Below, one piece after another: positions 18,374-26,613 of a stretch of DNA of 64,000 nucleotides. How positions within the stretch are numbered: position 1 is the first letter of the stretch; each line of letters starts with the position of its first letter. The notes under the pieces were generated by a model that had not been told where the DNA came from, searched no databases, and was given only the letters and a program-made list of their open reading frames with translations. This DNA is from Candidatus Yaniella excrementigallinarum (GTDB lineage Bacteria > Actinomycetota > Actinomycetes > Actinomycetales > Micrococcaceae), in assembly GCA_019113675.1 (NCBI GenBank), contig DXHA01000010.1:1-64000 (forward strand), in the 5' to 3' direction. Made by a program: the position numbers and the translations under genes.

Positions 18374-20211
18374 TGGTTTTCCAACTCGACGAGTCGCTGC
18401 TGGATGGTCTGAAAACCTTCGGGATCCTGTTGTGCATCCCACCGTTGTAGTCTGCCAATTAGGTCGGCTTTTTGCTCCGTAATTTGCATTTCTAGTAGAC
18501 GGTTCATGATGTCACGGCTGTAACGCATCACTTCCTCCTCACTGGATGCTGGCAAAGGCGTCACTGCAAGCTCTGTGACAAAAGAATACAGCGGCTCTGG
18601 AACTTCAGAGGTTACGTGCTGGACCCAATTGGAGGTGTCTTGCGCATTTCGAGCGGCAGCCAAAATAGCGGTCTGTATCGCACTATAGACCGGCACTTTA
18701 AACTTTGAGGTATACAACGCTCTCCATTGCTCCTGAGATAACGATTCGGGCCGTTGAAGAATAACTTCTAGAGCTTCCTTTTCCATCCGTGCCACAGGAT
18801 CACGAAGATCGGGCCGAAAATCTTGGGCATCAGCACCCTGCGACTCGTGTACCTGGTATTGCTTGTCATTAGATCTTTTGACGTCGGAAGCTTTTGGAGC
18901 CCGTTGAACGGCGCCATGAACAGCATCAATATCCATACCGATCCACCCAGCAAGCTCGCGAATATATCCGTCACGCATTAGAGGATCGCGAATTTCTTTA
19001 ACGATTGGTGCCGCGTAGTGCAGCGCCCCGGTTCGGCCCTCTACAGAATCGAGGTTGTACTCTTTCAATCGGGTTTTGATTGCGAATTCAAATAACGGCT
19101 CACGCGATTCAATAAGACGACGAACAGCATCATCACCGTAAAGCTGCCGCAAATCGTTGGGGTCTTGGCCTTCCGGCGCGACCGCTACAAAAGTCTTAGC
19201 AACGATTTGGTTATCAAATTCAAAAGCACGCATCGCTGCCTTTTGTCCCGCTACGTCACCATCAAAGGTAAAAATAATCTCGCCACCAGATCCATCGTCG
19301 GTGATGAGCCGTCGTGCAATACGAACATGCCCTTCACCAAATGCAGTCCCGCAGGTGGCTACAGCAGTAGTAATTCCAGCAAGATGCGCCGCCATGACAT
19401 CGGTATACCCTTCGACCACAACAAGCTGCCGTTGTTTTGCGATCTCATTTTTAGCCAAGTTCAGCCCGTACAATACCCGGGATTTCTTATAGAGGGTGGT
19501 TTCCGGCGTGTTCAAATATTTCGGCCCGTTGTCATCATCTGCTAACTGTCGAGCACCATAGCCAATGGTATTGCCAGTCATATCCTTTATTGGCCACATC
19601 AAACGATTCCGAAATCGATCGTAGAGACCACGCCGCCCTTCTGAAAAAAGCCCCGTTTCTTTCAGTTCCTCGACAGAAAATCCACGCTGCTGCAGATGGG
19701 AGAGCAAATTACCCCACCCAGATGGCGAATAGCCGATACCAAAATGCTTCGCATCATTTTTAGTGAAGCCTTTATTCTGCAGAAATTCCCGGCCCGCCAT
19801 GCCGGCCGGCGATTCAAGAGCTTGTTGGTAGTATTCATCAGCAATCTGGTGTGCTTGTAACAGACGTTGGCGCGTGGTCGTTGCCTCTCGGTCAGGTGCT
19901 TCACCTTCTTCAAAATCCAGCTCGACATTAGCTCGCATCGCAAGAATTTCGACCGTTTCAGTAAACGAGGTGTGTTGCAGTTCCATCAGGAATTTGATGG
20001 CATCGCCAGATTCTTGACAGCCAAAACAATGGTAAAAACCCTTCGCTGGTGTTACATGGAAGGACGGGGTGCGTTCGTCATGAAATGGACAGAGCCCTTT
20101 ATACGAACCAATACCAGCTGTTCGCAGAGAAACATGTTCTTCAACTACAGCTTTCAGATCGGTTGCCTCAAGTACCTTATCGATGGATTGTCGAGTAATG
20201 CGTCCTGCCAT
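18346..20211 (-). CDS. dnaG: DNA primase
   Basis: Makes RNA primers at the replication fork. 621 residues from the chosen start. The N-terminal zinc-binding domain has C41, H44, C62 and C65 (CPFH...CFGC). The catalytic TOPRIM core is seen as VVVEGYTDVMAAH (around residue 265) with the later FDGDVAGQKAA acidic motif. The C-terminal domain corresponds to the helicase-interacting part. The frame runs to 20244, but the family begins MAGRI, so the start is ATG 20211. A consensus DnaA box lies about 50 bases upstream. The gene runs antiparallel to the two lipoproteins that flank it. Confidence 0.97.
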   Translation of the reverse strand: MAGRITRQSIDKVLEATDLKAVVEEHVSLRTAGIGSYKGLCPFHDERTPSFHVTPAKGFYHCFGCQESGDAIKFLMELQHTSFTETVEILAMRANVELDFEEGEAPDREATTTRQRLLQAHQIADEYYQQALESPAGMAGREFLQNKGFTKNDAKHFGIGYSPSGWGNLLSHLQQRGFSVEELKETGLFSEGRRGLYDRFRNRLMWPIKDMTGNTIGYGARQLADDDNGPKYLNTPETTLYKKSRVLYGLNLAKNEIAKQRQLVVVEGYTDVMAAHLAGITTAVATCGTAFGEGHVRIARRLITDDGSGGEIIFTFDGDVAGQKAAMRAFEFDNQIVAKTFVAVAPEGQDPNDLRQLYGDDAVRRLIESREPLFEFAIKTRLKEYNLDSVEGRTGALHYAAPIVKEIRDPLMRDGYIRELAGWIGMDIDAVHGAVQRAPKASDVKRSNDKQYQVHESQGADAQDFRPDLRDPVARMEKEALEVILQRPESLSQEQWRALYTSKFKVPVYSAIQTAILAAARNAQDTSNWVQHVTSEVPEPLYSFVTELAVTPLPASSEEEVMRYSRDIMNRLLEMQITEQKADLIGRLQRWDAQQDPEGFQTIQQRLVELENQRRFLRPID

Positions 20212-20263
20212 GGTCTTCAGTCTAAACGGCATCGCCAATTTCAAGTAGGTAAACCATTCAGCC

Positions 20264-20272
20264 TGTGGATAA
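20264..20272 (+). promoter_or_regulatory. consensus DnaA box upstream of dnaG
   Basis: TGTGGATAA, the exact reverse complement of the DnaA-box consensus TTATCCACA. It lies in the dnaG / lipoprotein intergenic region, 53 bases upstream of the primase start. A single box is not an origin; it may be regulatory or chance. Confidence 0.5.
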
Positions 20273-20352
20273 CTATGACTGAGCCTGCATGCCTGATGTT
20301 ATGCAATGCTGCTATGGCTTAACGCCTGTTATATGACAATTAGTAAAACCGA

Positions 20353-20358
20353 TATACT
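20353..20358 (+). promoter_or_regulatory. candidate -10 element of the PepSY lipoprotein
   Basis: TATACT at 20353-20358 predicts transcription start near 20365. That would put the first in-frame ATG (20364) at or before the 5' end and supports ATG 20403 as the start. No firm -35 box is seen. Confidence 0.35.
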
Positions 20359-20402
20359 TACTTATGATGAACCTGCAAAATCTGCGCAAAGGACATATGC
20401 CC

Positions 20403-20987
20403 ATGTTTAACACGACCAGAACAGCCCGGCTACGTTTTTCTGTAAGTCTTGTTGGTGTCGTCGCGCTGGCCCTTTTCACCGCATGTTCGACACAAGAACC
20501 CGCACAAGATGACCCGACCGCAGATCAAGATACACAAGAGTCGCCTGCCCCTACCGGTGAAGGACCCTCCGACAACACTCCTGACGATGGCACCGACGAA
20601 GCTGCGGCAGATAACGATGAAGTCTATAAAGTCATCGATGCAGTTGAAGCTGAATACGCTGATGGAATCATCATCAGTATAGAACTAGAGAACCAAGGCT
20701 CACTTTATGATGTAGATGTCGTCTCCGACGATACCGTTGACGAACTGGACGTGACACCGGATGGGGATGTCAGTCTTGACGAAACTGAATCCGATGACGA
20801 CGATATTCGCGATGCTGAACAAGCCAATGTAACCGTCGCCGAAGCGTTAGATCAGGCCTTTGATGAACACCCTGATGCCGACTTCGACGAAATTGAGCTA
20901 GACGAAGATGACGACAATCTCCACTGGGAGGTGGAGCTCCTAGACAATAATGGTGCAGAAATTGAGCTAGAAATTTCTGCTTCATAA
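20403..20987 (+). CDS. lipoprotein with two PepSY-like domains
   Basis: Secreted lipoprotein of 194 residues from the chosen start. The signal peptide ends in ALALFTAC (Cys28), followed by an acidic Thr/Pro/Asp linker and two PepSY-like modules. The first contains VIDAVEAEYADGIIISIELE, and the second AEALDQAFDEHPDADFDEIE followed by HWEVELLDNNG. PepSY domains are small alpha/beta modules seen in exported proteins, some of which inhibit peptidases. ATG 20403 is preceded by AAAGGA nine bases upstream and gives the same MF start and lipid-cysteine position as the lipoprotein at 17881; the frame itself opens at 20364. Confidence 0.85.
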   Translation: MFNTTRTARLRFSVSLVGVVALALFTACSTQEPAQDDPTADQDTQESPAPTGEGPSDNTPDDGTDEAAADNDEVYKVIDAVEAEYADGIIISIELENQGSLYDVDVVSDDTVDELDVTPDGDVSLDETESDDDDIRDAEQANVTVAEALDQAFDEHPDADFDEIELDEDDDNLHWEVELLDNNGAEIELEISAS

Positions 20988-21071
20988 AGTCTTGACTATA
21001 GAACATTCCACGGTTCTGCCGTCCGCGACTACATCTGGCTGAGTTCGGGTCCCTAGCCTAAAGTGGTGGTT

Positions 21072-21869
21072 ATGTCGGAAACTTCAACTTCAGCCATTCA
21101 TGCCGCCCGTGGGTTGGTTCGTGATGCACAACGTATCGCCGTGTTGACTGGGGCGGGCATGTCTGCGGAATCGGGTGTTCCCACCTATCGTGATGCGCGG
21201 ACGGGCCTTTGGGAAAAGTATTCACCGGAGCAATTGGCTACCCCTGAAGCCATGGCCAACCAGCCGGATTTAGTGTGGTCCTGGGTGCTGTATCAAGCAC
21301 GGCTGATGCGCTCCGTTGTTCCCCATGATGGCCACGTCGCTCTTGGGTCGTGGCAGCAACACCTCCAGCAAAATGGCGGCAAGCTAGACATCATTACTCA
21401 AAATATCGATGATCTTCACGAGCGCGGGGGTGCTAAAGTACTGTCGCATTTGCACGGGACAACTTTCACGTTTCGCTGTTTTGAATGCGACAGTCCAGCC
21501 GAATACGAACTAGAAGATGCCACTGATGAGCAGCTAGCCGCGACCCCGGAGCTAGATCAGCTGAAATTAGAAGATCCCCCTAAATGCACTAGTTGTTCAC
21601 ATGGATTTATTCGTCCAGATATTGTGTTGTTTGGTGAGCAGCTTCCCCAACAAGCCATGGATGATGCCCTGGATGCGGTCCGTTTGGCAGACGTGGCGCT
21701 CGTGGTAGGAACCTCCAATATCGTTCAGCCGGCGGCATCATTGCCGGTTGCTGCTTCTGCAGCTGGAGCCAAGCTGATCGAAGTTAATCCAAGCCATACC
21801 CCGCTGTCTGACGATGCTGATGTCTACATCAATGGAACCGCAAGCAGCATTTTGCCGGAGCTGTTTTAG
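21072..21869 (+). CDS. sirtuin (SIR2-family NAD-dependent protein deacylase), copy 1
   Basis: Removes acyl groups from protein lysines, using NAD and giving nicotinamide and O-acyl-ADP-ribose. 265 residues. It shows the NAD-binding GAGMSAESG (27-35), TQNIDDLH (109-116), the catalytic His in HLHG (H128), and the zinc site C136, C139, C172, C175. At the acyl-pocket position where SIRT5/CobB-type enzymes have Tyr-x-x-Arg, this protein has V72-x-x-Q75, so it probably does not prefer succinyl-lysine (inference). ATG 21072 has GGTGG just upstream; a GTG at 21063 is in frame. Its stop overlaps the start of the second sirtuin. Confidence 0.93.
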   Translation: MSETSTSAIHAARGLVRDAQRIAVLTGAGMSAESGVPTYRDARTGLWEKYSPEQLATPEAMANQPDLVWSWVLYQARLMRSVVPHDGHVALGSWQQHLQQNGGKLDIITQNIDDLHERGGAKVLSHLHGTTFTFRCFECDSPAEYELEDATDEQLAATPELDQLKLEDPPKCTSCSHGFIRPDIVLFGEQLPQQAMDDALDAVRLADVALVVGTSNIVQPAASLPVAASAAGAKLIEVNPSHTPLSDDADVYINGTASSILPELF

Positions 21870-22660
21870 TGCCGAATGATTGGGATAAAGCTAGCCAACT
21901 GGCTCGACAGGCTCGATCCGTTGTAGTTCTGTCGGGAGCGGGTATGTCGGCAGACTCCGGTGTCCCCACTTTCCGCGACGCTCAAAGTGGTCTATGGGAA
22001 CGTTTCAAACCCGAGCAGTTGGCCACAGAAGACGCCTTCCGGAGTAATCCATCAATGGTTTGGACCTGGTACGTCTGGCGGGCGGTACTGGTCAACAGCG
22101 TAGAACCTCATATCGGACATAATTACATTGGTGCATGGCAACGATACCTGGCTGGCATCGAAGGTTCACTGACCGTGGCCACTCAGAATGTCGACGACTT
22201 ACACGAGCGCGGTGGTGCGCAGAAAGTGCTGCATTTACACGGTTCACTACATCAATACCATTGCTTGGATTGCCACAAAGCGGCAGCCTTTGATCCGGCA
22301 CATACCGGAATACGACCCGATCAACAATTCCATCGGGATAACGTGCTCTCAGCAGTCGACTGTCCACATTGTGATTCTGGGCTACTACGTCCAGGTGTTG
22401 TCTGGTTTGGTGAAAGCCTTCCCGAGCCGGCTTTCCAAACTGCCATAGATGCACTACGTAAAGCAGATTTGGTAGTCGTGGTTGGTTCTTCCGGACTAGT
22501 ACAACCATCAGCTTCGCTGCCATTTCTAGGGCAAGACGCTGGTGCTGCGGTTCTCGAAATTAACCCAACCCCTACTGAACTGTCGAATAAAGCGGACGTA
22601 TATCTTGGGTCAACAGCAGCAATGGCAATTCCAGAAATGCTCGCTGGGCTATTGACCTAA
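21869..22660 (+). CDS. sirtuin (SIR2-family NAD-dependent protein deacylase), copy 2
   Basis: Second NAD-dependent deacylase, 263 residues, translationally coupled to the first (TAGTG overlap, GTG start). Motifs: GAGMSADSG (23-31), TQNVDDLH (105-112), catalytic H124 in HLHG, zinc cysteines C132, C135, C165, C168. It keeps Y68-x-x-R71, the pair that reads negatively charged acyl groups in SIRT5 and CobB, so a desuccinylase or similar activity is likely. It is clearly a paralogue of copy 1. Its stop overlaps the stop of the convergent dGTPase gene by four bases. Confidence 0.93.
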   Translation: MPNDWDKASQLARQARSVVVLSGAGMSADSGVPTFRDAQSGLWERFKPEQLATEDAFRSNPSMVWTWYVWRAVLVNSVEPHIGHNYIGAWQRYLAGIEGSLTVATQNVDDLHERGGAQKVLHLHGSLHQYHCLDCHKAAAFDPAHTGIRPDQQFHRDNVLSAVDCPHCDSGLLRPGVVWFGESLPEPAFQTAIDALRKADLVVVVGSSGLVQPSASLPFLGQDAGAAVLEINPTPTELSNKADVYLGSTAAMAIPEMLAGLLT

Positions 22661-24060
22661 AGGTACAGCCCGTGCGGCAGGGTTGTAGGCTGTGCCGTTC
22701 CACGCACTAAAGTACCGTGCCACATCAGCGCCGAATGATCTGTCAGAGCAGCTACTTGGTCAATCACGACACGTTGACGGGCCGCATCGGTACTGGCGTT
22801 CCTCCAGTCTTCAGCGTACATGGGCTCTAAGAAACGGTCTTCGGTGGCGAATAGAAAATCAACCAACTCCAACAAGATCTCCCGCTGGGCTTCATAGAGT
22901 GGCTGACGACGCTCCGATGACATCACATAGTGCGCCGCAATTCCTTTCATCGTGGCGATCTCAATCTGCGTGTTTTCCGGAATGACGACGTCAGCGGTAT
23001 GCCTGGTTAGAGGGTCATTACCGTATGCATCTCGTGTCGCTTCAAAAGCAGCAGTGGAAAACCGTCCGATGAGCTGGGATGTCATATCCTTGAGCGCGGC
23101 ATGCGCGTGACGGGCCCCGTCGGCGCTGGTCACCCAAGTTGTGGTTGCTTCCAGCCGGCCCAGAGCAGCATCAATAGCCGCCGGGTCTGTATAGGGCAGA
23201 TACCAGTGCCGAGTCGTGTCGATAACGCCTTGACGTTGGTCTGTGTCGGCAACCCAGCCTAACTGGAACATGCCAGAAACTATGCCGTCTTCCACATCGT
23301 GGACGCAGTAGGAAATATCGTCTGCCAGGTCCATAACCTGAGCTTCCATAGATAACCGTTGGGCTTCGACACCCTGGCGGAACCAACCGAAGACGGCGGC
23401 ATCGTCATCGTAGACTCCAAACTTTCGCGTTGGCTGGCCATCAGCTTGCAATGGTGCGTCTTGTTTCCGCCAGGGGTATTTTGTCGCAGCATCTAAAGTA
23501 GCGCGGGTGAGATTCAGACCGGCAGCGGCACCATCATCGGTCATTTTCTTGGGTTCAAGCCGTGATAGCAACCGTAACGTTTGAGCATTGCCTTCAAATC
23601 CGCCAACCTGGGCTGCGGCCTCATCAAGTGCCTTTTCCCCATTATGACCAAACGGTGGATGCCCCAAATCGTGTGACAGACATGCTGCATCAACGACATC
23701 TGGATCGCAACCTAAGGAGCGGCCGAATTCGCGGCCCACTTGGGCAACCTCTAATGAATGTGTCAGTCGGTTGCGGATAAAATCATCGTCACCAGGTGAC
23801 ACGACTTGGGTTTTGGCGGCGAGCCGGCGCAAGGCGGCCGAATGTAAAATGCGAGCGCGATCACGTTCAAAGTCGGACCGATAGGTTGATTTTTTAGGCT
23901 CAGGAACCCAGCGGGCCATATCCCAGACGTCATAGCCAGGTGTCTGGGTAGCTTCGCCTGCATAGGGTGGCCTGTGTTGTGGCCAAAAAAGGCTAGGTTG
24001 CTGTGGGGCTTTGGGGACTTTTGCCTTATGCCCGTTGCTTGGTTGATTGCCGCTGCTCAC
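22657..24060 (-). CDS. dgt: deoxyguanosinetriphosphate triphosphohydrolase-like protein
   Basis: HD-domain phosphohydrolase that splits dNTPs into nucleoside and triphosphate. 467 residues. The HD motif is intact: RNRLTHSLEVAQVGREFG, then CLSHDLGHPPFGHNGE, and a later DLADDISYCVHDVEDG metal ligand segment. It begins one base after the three-base stop codon of dusB (GTG start at 24060, with GGGGG seven bases upstream), so the two form a dusB-dgt operon. The dusB-dgt-dnaG neighbourhood is common in Actinobacteria; here two sirtuins and a lipoprotein are inserted between dgt and dnaG. Confidence 0.93.
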   Translation of the reverse strand: MSSGNQPSNGHKAKVPKAPQQPSLFWPQHRPPYAGEATQTPGYDVWDMARWVPEPKKSTYRSDFERDRARILHSAALRRLAAKTQVVSPGDDDFIRNRLTHSLEVAQVGREFGRSLGCDPDVVDAACLSHDLGHPPFGHNGEKALDEAAAQVGGFEGNAQTLRLLSRLEPKKMTDDGAAAGLNLTRATLDAATKYPWRKQDAPLQADGQPTRKFGVYDDDAAVFGWFRQGVEAQRLSMEAQVMDLADDISYCVHDVEDGIVSGMFQLGWVADTDQRQGVIDTTRHWYLPYTDPAAIDAALGRLEATTTWVTSADGARHAHAALKDMTSQLIGRFSTAAFEATRDAYGNDPLTRHTADVVIPENTQIEIATMKGIAAHYVMSSERRQPLYEAQREILLELVDFLFATEDRFLEPMYAEDWRNASTDAARQRVVIDQVAALTDHSALMWHGTLVRGTAQPTTLPHGLYL

Positions 24061-24063
24061 CCT

Positions 24064-25326
24064 TTAGCCCCCGGAAATGTCTAGCTCTGCTTCATGAATC
24101 TGAGCCCGATGTTCATCGGTGATGTCTTGGGAGTCAAGCCAGCCTTCGGGCAGGTGCGGTTTTTTCGGGGCACCAGCTCGGCCACGTGGTCCCTCAGCAT
24201 CGGCGCCAGGATAGGGCACGGTTCGATCTACGGTGGCCAAAAGTTCACGCAATTGCTCCAGTGTTTCCACGGCGGTTAATGACCGACGCATATCGCCGCC
24301 TACCGGATAGCCTTTAAAATACCATGAGACGTGTTTGCGGATGTCACGCATTGCTTTGTCTTCGTTACCGCCGAAGGTTTCGACAAGAAGTTCAGCATGG
24401 CGATAAAGTACATCGGCTACAGTGCCCTGATCGGGATGAAAACGCTGTTCGGAACCTGTAAAGGCGTTTTGCACATCACCAAATAACCAGGGGCGACCTT
24501 GACAACCGCGACCAATCACTACGCCATCGGCACCGGTATATTCGATCATGGCCATGGCGTCTTCTGCCGACCAAATGTCGCCGTTACCCAATACTGGAAC
24601 ATCTGTAATAGCTTCTTTTAACCGAGCAATCGAGTCCCAATTTGCTTGGCCGGAATAGTGTTGACGCATCGTTCTTCCGTGCAAGGCTACCGCGGACACT
24701 CCGACATCAACGGCACGACGGGCTGCTTCTAAATAGGTCAGGTGGTCTTCATCGATACCACGCCGCATTTTGATGGTCACGGGTATGTTAGCGCGTTCGG
24801 CTTCCTTCACGGCGCCCTGGATAATGGCGGTGAACAATTCAATTTTCCACGGAAGAGCCGATCCCCCACCATTGCGAGTAACCTTGGGCACTGGACAGCC
24901 AAAGTTTAAGTCCAGATGATCGGTGCGATCTTCTTCGACCAGCATGCGTACCGCTTTACGCGTATAGACCGGGTCTACCGAGTACAGTTGCACCGAGCGA
25001 GGGACCTCGTCGTCATCGTGGTCAATGATTCGCATGGACTCTGGGTGGCGTTCTACAAGGGCACGGGCCGTCACCATCTCGGAGACATAAAGCCCTCCCC
25101 CATACTCGCGGCACAAGCGCCGAAAAGCGGTGTTCGTAATGCCTGCCATGGGTGCCAGCACAACCGGAACGTCGATATCTAAGTTGCCGATCTGCAGCGG
25201 TGGCAGCTGCATGGCATTTTTCGACGGCACAGGGTGGTCTTCGCCTTGGTCTCCGGTGCCACGTTGCCGAGCGGCGAATGCAGGACCCGGTCCGGCTGTG
25301 GGTGTCTTTGTGTGAGCGGTAGTCAT
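24064..25326 (-). CDS. dusB: tRNA-dihydrouridine synthase (DusB family)
   Basis: FMN enzyme that reduces uridine to dihydrouridine in tRNA D-loops. 420 residues. The TIM-barrel landmarks are LAPMAGITNTAFRRLC near the N-terminus, the LNFGCPVPKVTRNGGGSAL loop with the catalytic Cys, ALHGRTMRQHYSG, and GNGDIWSAEDA. About 40 residues of Gly/Pro-rich sequence precede the conserved core. It is divergent from the luciferase-like gene with about 130 bases between them, and is followed directly by dgt. Confidence 0.95.
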   Translation of the reverse strand: MTTAHTKTPTAGPGPAFAARQRGTGDQGEDHPVPSKNAMQLPPLQIGNLDIDVPVVLAPMAGITNTAFRRLCREYGGGLYVSEMVTARALVERHPESMRIIDHDDDEVPRSVQLYSVDPVYTRKAVRMLVEEDRTDHLDLNFGCPVPKVTRNGGGSALPWKIELFTAIIQGAVKEAERANIPVTIKMRRGIDEDHLTYLEAARRAVDVGVSAVALHGRTMRQHYSGQANWDSIARLKEAITDVPVLGNGDIWSAEDAMAMIEYTGADGVVIGRGCQGRPWLFGDVQNAFTGSEQRFHPDQGTVADVLYRHAELLVETFGGNEDKAMRDIRKHVSWYFKGYPVGGDMRRSLTAVETLEQLRELLATVDRTVPYPGADAEGPRGRAGAPKKPHLPEGWLDSQDITDEHRAQIHEAELDISGG

Positions 25327-25459
25327 AACAGACCTAGTATCCCAGATTCACCAACGAAACACCCAGTTCTGGCCTGAGCCTGTGGAGAAATTGCAGCCAC
25401 AAGACTCGCGAGACCGAACCCATTTGGAATATCTTTCAGATTTGAAATGTTTCTAAGTT

Positions 25460-26482
25460 ATGCAGAAAAAACTCGGATTCCTAAACTTTGGAAATTTTGG
25501 CTACAACCGGCAGACGGGGACCGTTACCGCAAAAACCGCATTCGATGACCAACTCGCGATGACGATAGCCGCTGAGGAAGAAGGTCTTGATGGTGCCTGG
25601 TTTCGTGTGCACCACTTTCAGTGGATGATTTCCTCACCGTTTCCAGTACTTGCTGCCATGGCTGCCCAAACCTCAACAATCGAACTGGGTACCGGTGTCA
25701 TTGATTTGCGTTATGAAAATCCACTCTATTTTGCTGAACAGGCCGCCACCACAGATCTCATTTCCTCTGAACGACTGCAGTTGGGGATTTCTCGTGGGTC
25801 ACCAGAAGCCGCCCTGGATGGGCAAACACAGTTCGGCTATACCCTCGAGCCCGGCCAAACTTGGAGCGATGTCGCCCAATCCCGTGGTCAGCGGATACGG
25901 CAGGCTCTTGGCGGTAATCCAGTAGCCACCGGTGACCCGAATTCTCCCTGGTCACCGGGTGGGGCAACCCAGCTGGTGACACAGCCGCAGTCCCCGACCT
26001 TACTTAATCGTCTGTGGTGGGGCTCCGGATCAGTTGCTTCCGGAAGTGTCGCGGGCGAACAAGGCTATAACTTATTGTCATCCACGCTACTGTTGCAAGA
26101 CGATGGCCGCCCATTTCATGTTCAACAAGCCGAACAGATCCGGCAATACAAACGAGCCTATGAGGCCTCCGGATTTAGCACCGGTGGCATGACCGCCGTG
26201 ACTCGTTCAATGTTTGCTATACGTTCAAGTGCCGATGAGCGATTGTTCGGGCAAGCCGGTAGTACTCTTGATCAGGCTGGCCACTTAGATGGCAGTCCGG
26301 CACGCTCAGGTCCAACGTACGTCGGCCCCGTAGAGGAACTAGCTCAGCTGCTTTCCCAAGACCAAGCAGTCGTTGATGCTGACTACGTGCTTTTTGCCAA
26401 TCCTGCACAATTGGGGCCTGAACGGAACCGGGAAATTTTTGCCGGTTGGTATGAGACGTTTAAATTGCTGGGTTGGAAATAG
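25460..26482 (+). CDS. luciferase-like (LLM class) flavin-dependent oxidoreductase
   Basis: Probable FMN/F420-type monooxygenase of the bacterial luciferase superfamily, 340 residues. Visible features: FDDQLAMTIAAEEEGLDGAW, the IELGTGVIDLRYENPLYFAEQAATTD segment (split here by family motifs TGV and P..AEQ), and ISRGSPEAA, which is the usual phosphate-binding stretch. The substrate is unknown. It stands alone, transcribed rightward; the following acyl-CoA synthetase has its own operator-like dyad. Confidence 0.88.
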   Translation: MQKKLGFLNFGNFGYNRQTGTVTAKTAFDDQLAMTIAAEEEGLDGAWFRVHHFQWMISSPFPVLAAMAAQTSTIELGTGVIDLRYENPLYFAEQAATTDLISSERLQLGISRGSPEAALDGQTQFGYTLEPGQTWSDVAQSRGQRIRQALGGNPVATGDPNSPWSPGGATQLVTQPQSPTLLNRLWWGSGSVASGSVAGEQGYNLLSSTLLLQDDGRPFHVQQAEQIRQYKRAYEASGFSTGGMTAVTRSMFAIRSSADERLFGQAGSTLDQAGHLDGSPARSGPTYVGPVEELAQLLSQDQAVVDADYVLFANPAQLGPERNREIFAGWYETFKLLGWK

Positions 26483-26557
26483 GGGTTAGTGCCCAATGCA
26501 GCGATGCGCTCAGCCGTACCGCATCTGCACTGATAACGACGCACATGACTAGGCACA

Positions 26558-26582
26558 TATGACAGTTGATTAGACTGTCATA
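26558..26582. promoter_or_regulatory. operator-like perfect dyad before an acyl-CoA synthetase gene
   Basis: TATGACAGT at 26558-26566 and ACTGTCATA at 26574-26582 form a perfect 9-bp dyad with a seven-base spacer, 31 bases before the start at 26614. Its size and position suit a TetR- or GntR-type repressor site over the promoter. No regulator gene lies nearby. Confidence 0.6.
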
Positions 26583-26613
26583 ATATTTGCAATCTTCGGG
26601 ATAAGGATGCTCA

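Noticed and set aside
20264-20272. Replication origin near dnaG
   Set aside because: Only one consensus DnaA box was found, with no box cluster, no AT-rich unwinding region and no dnaA or dnaN gene.
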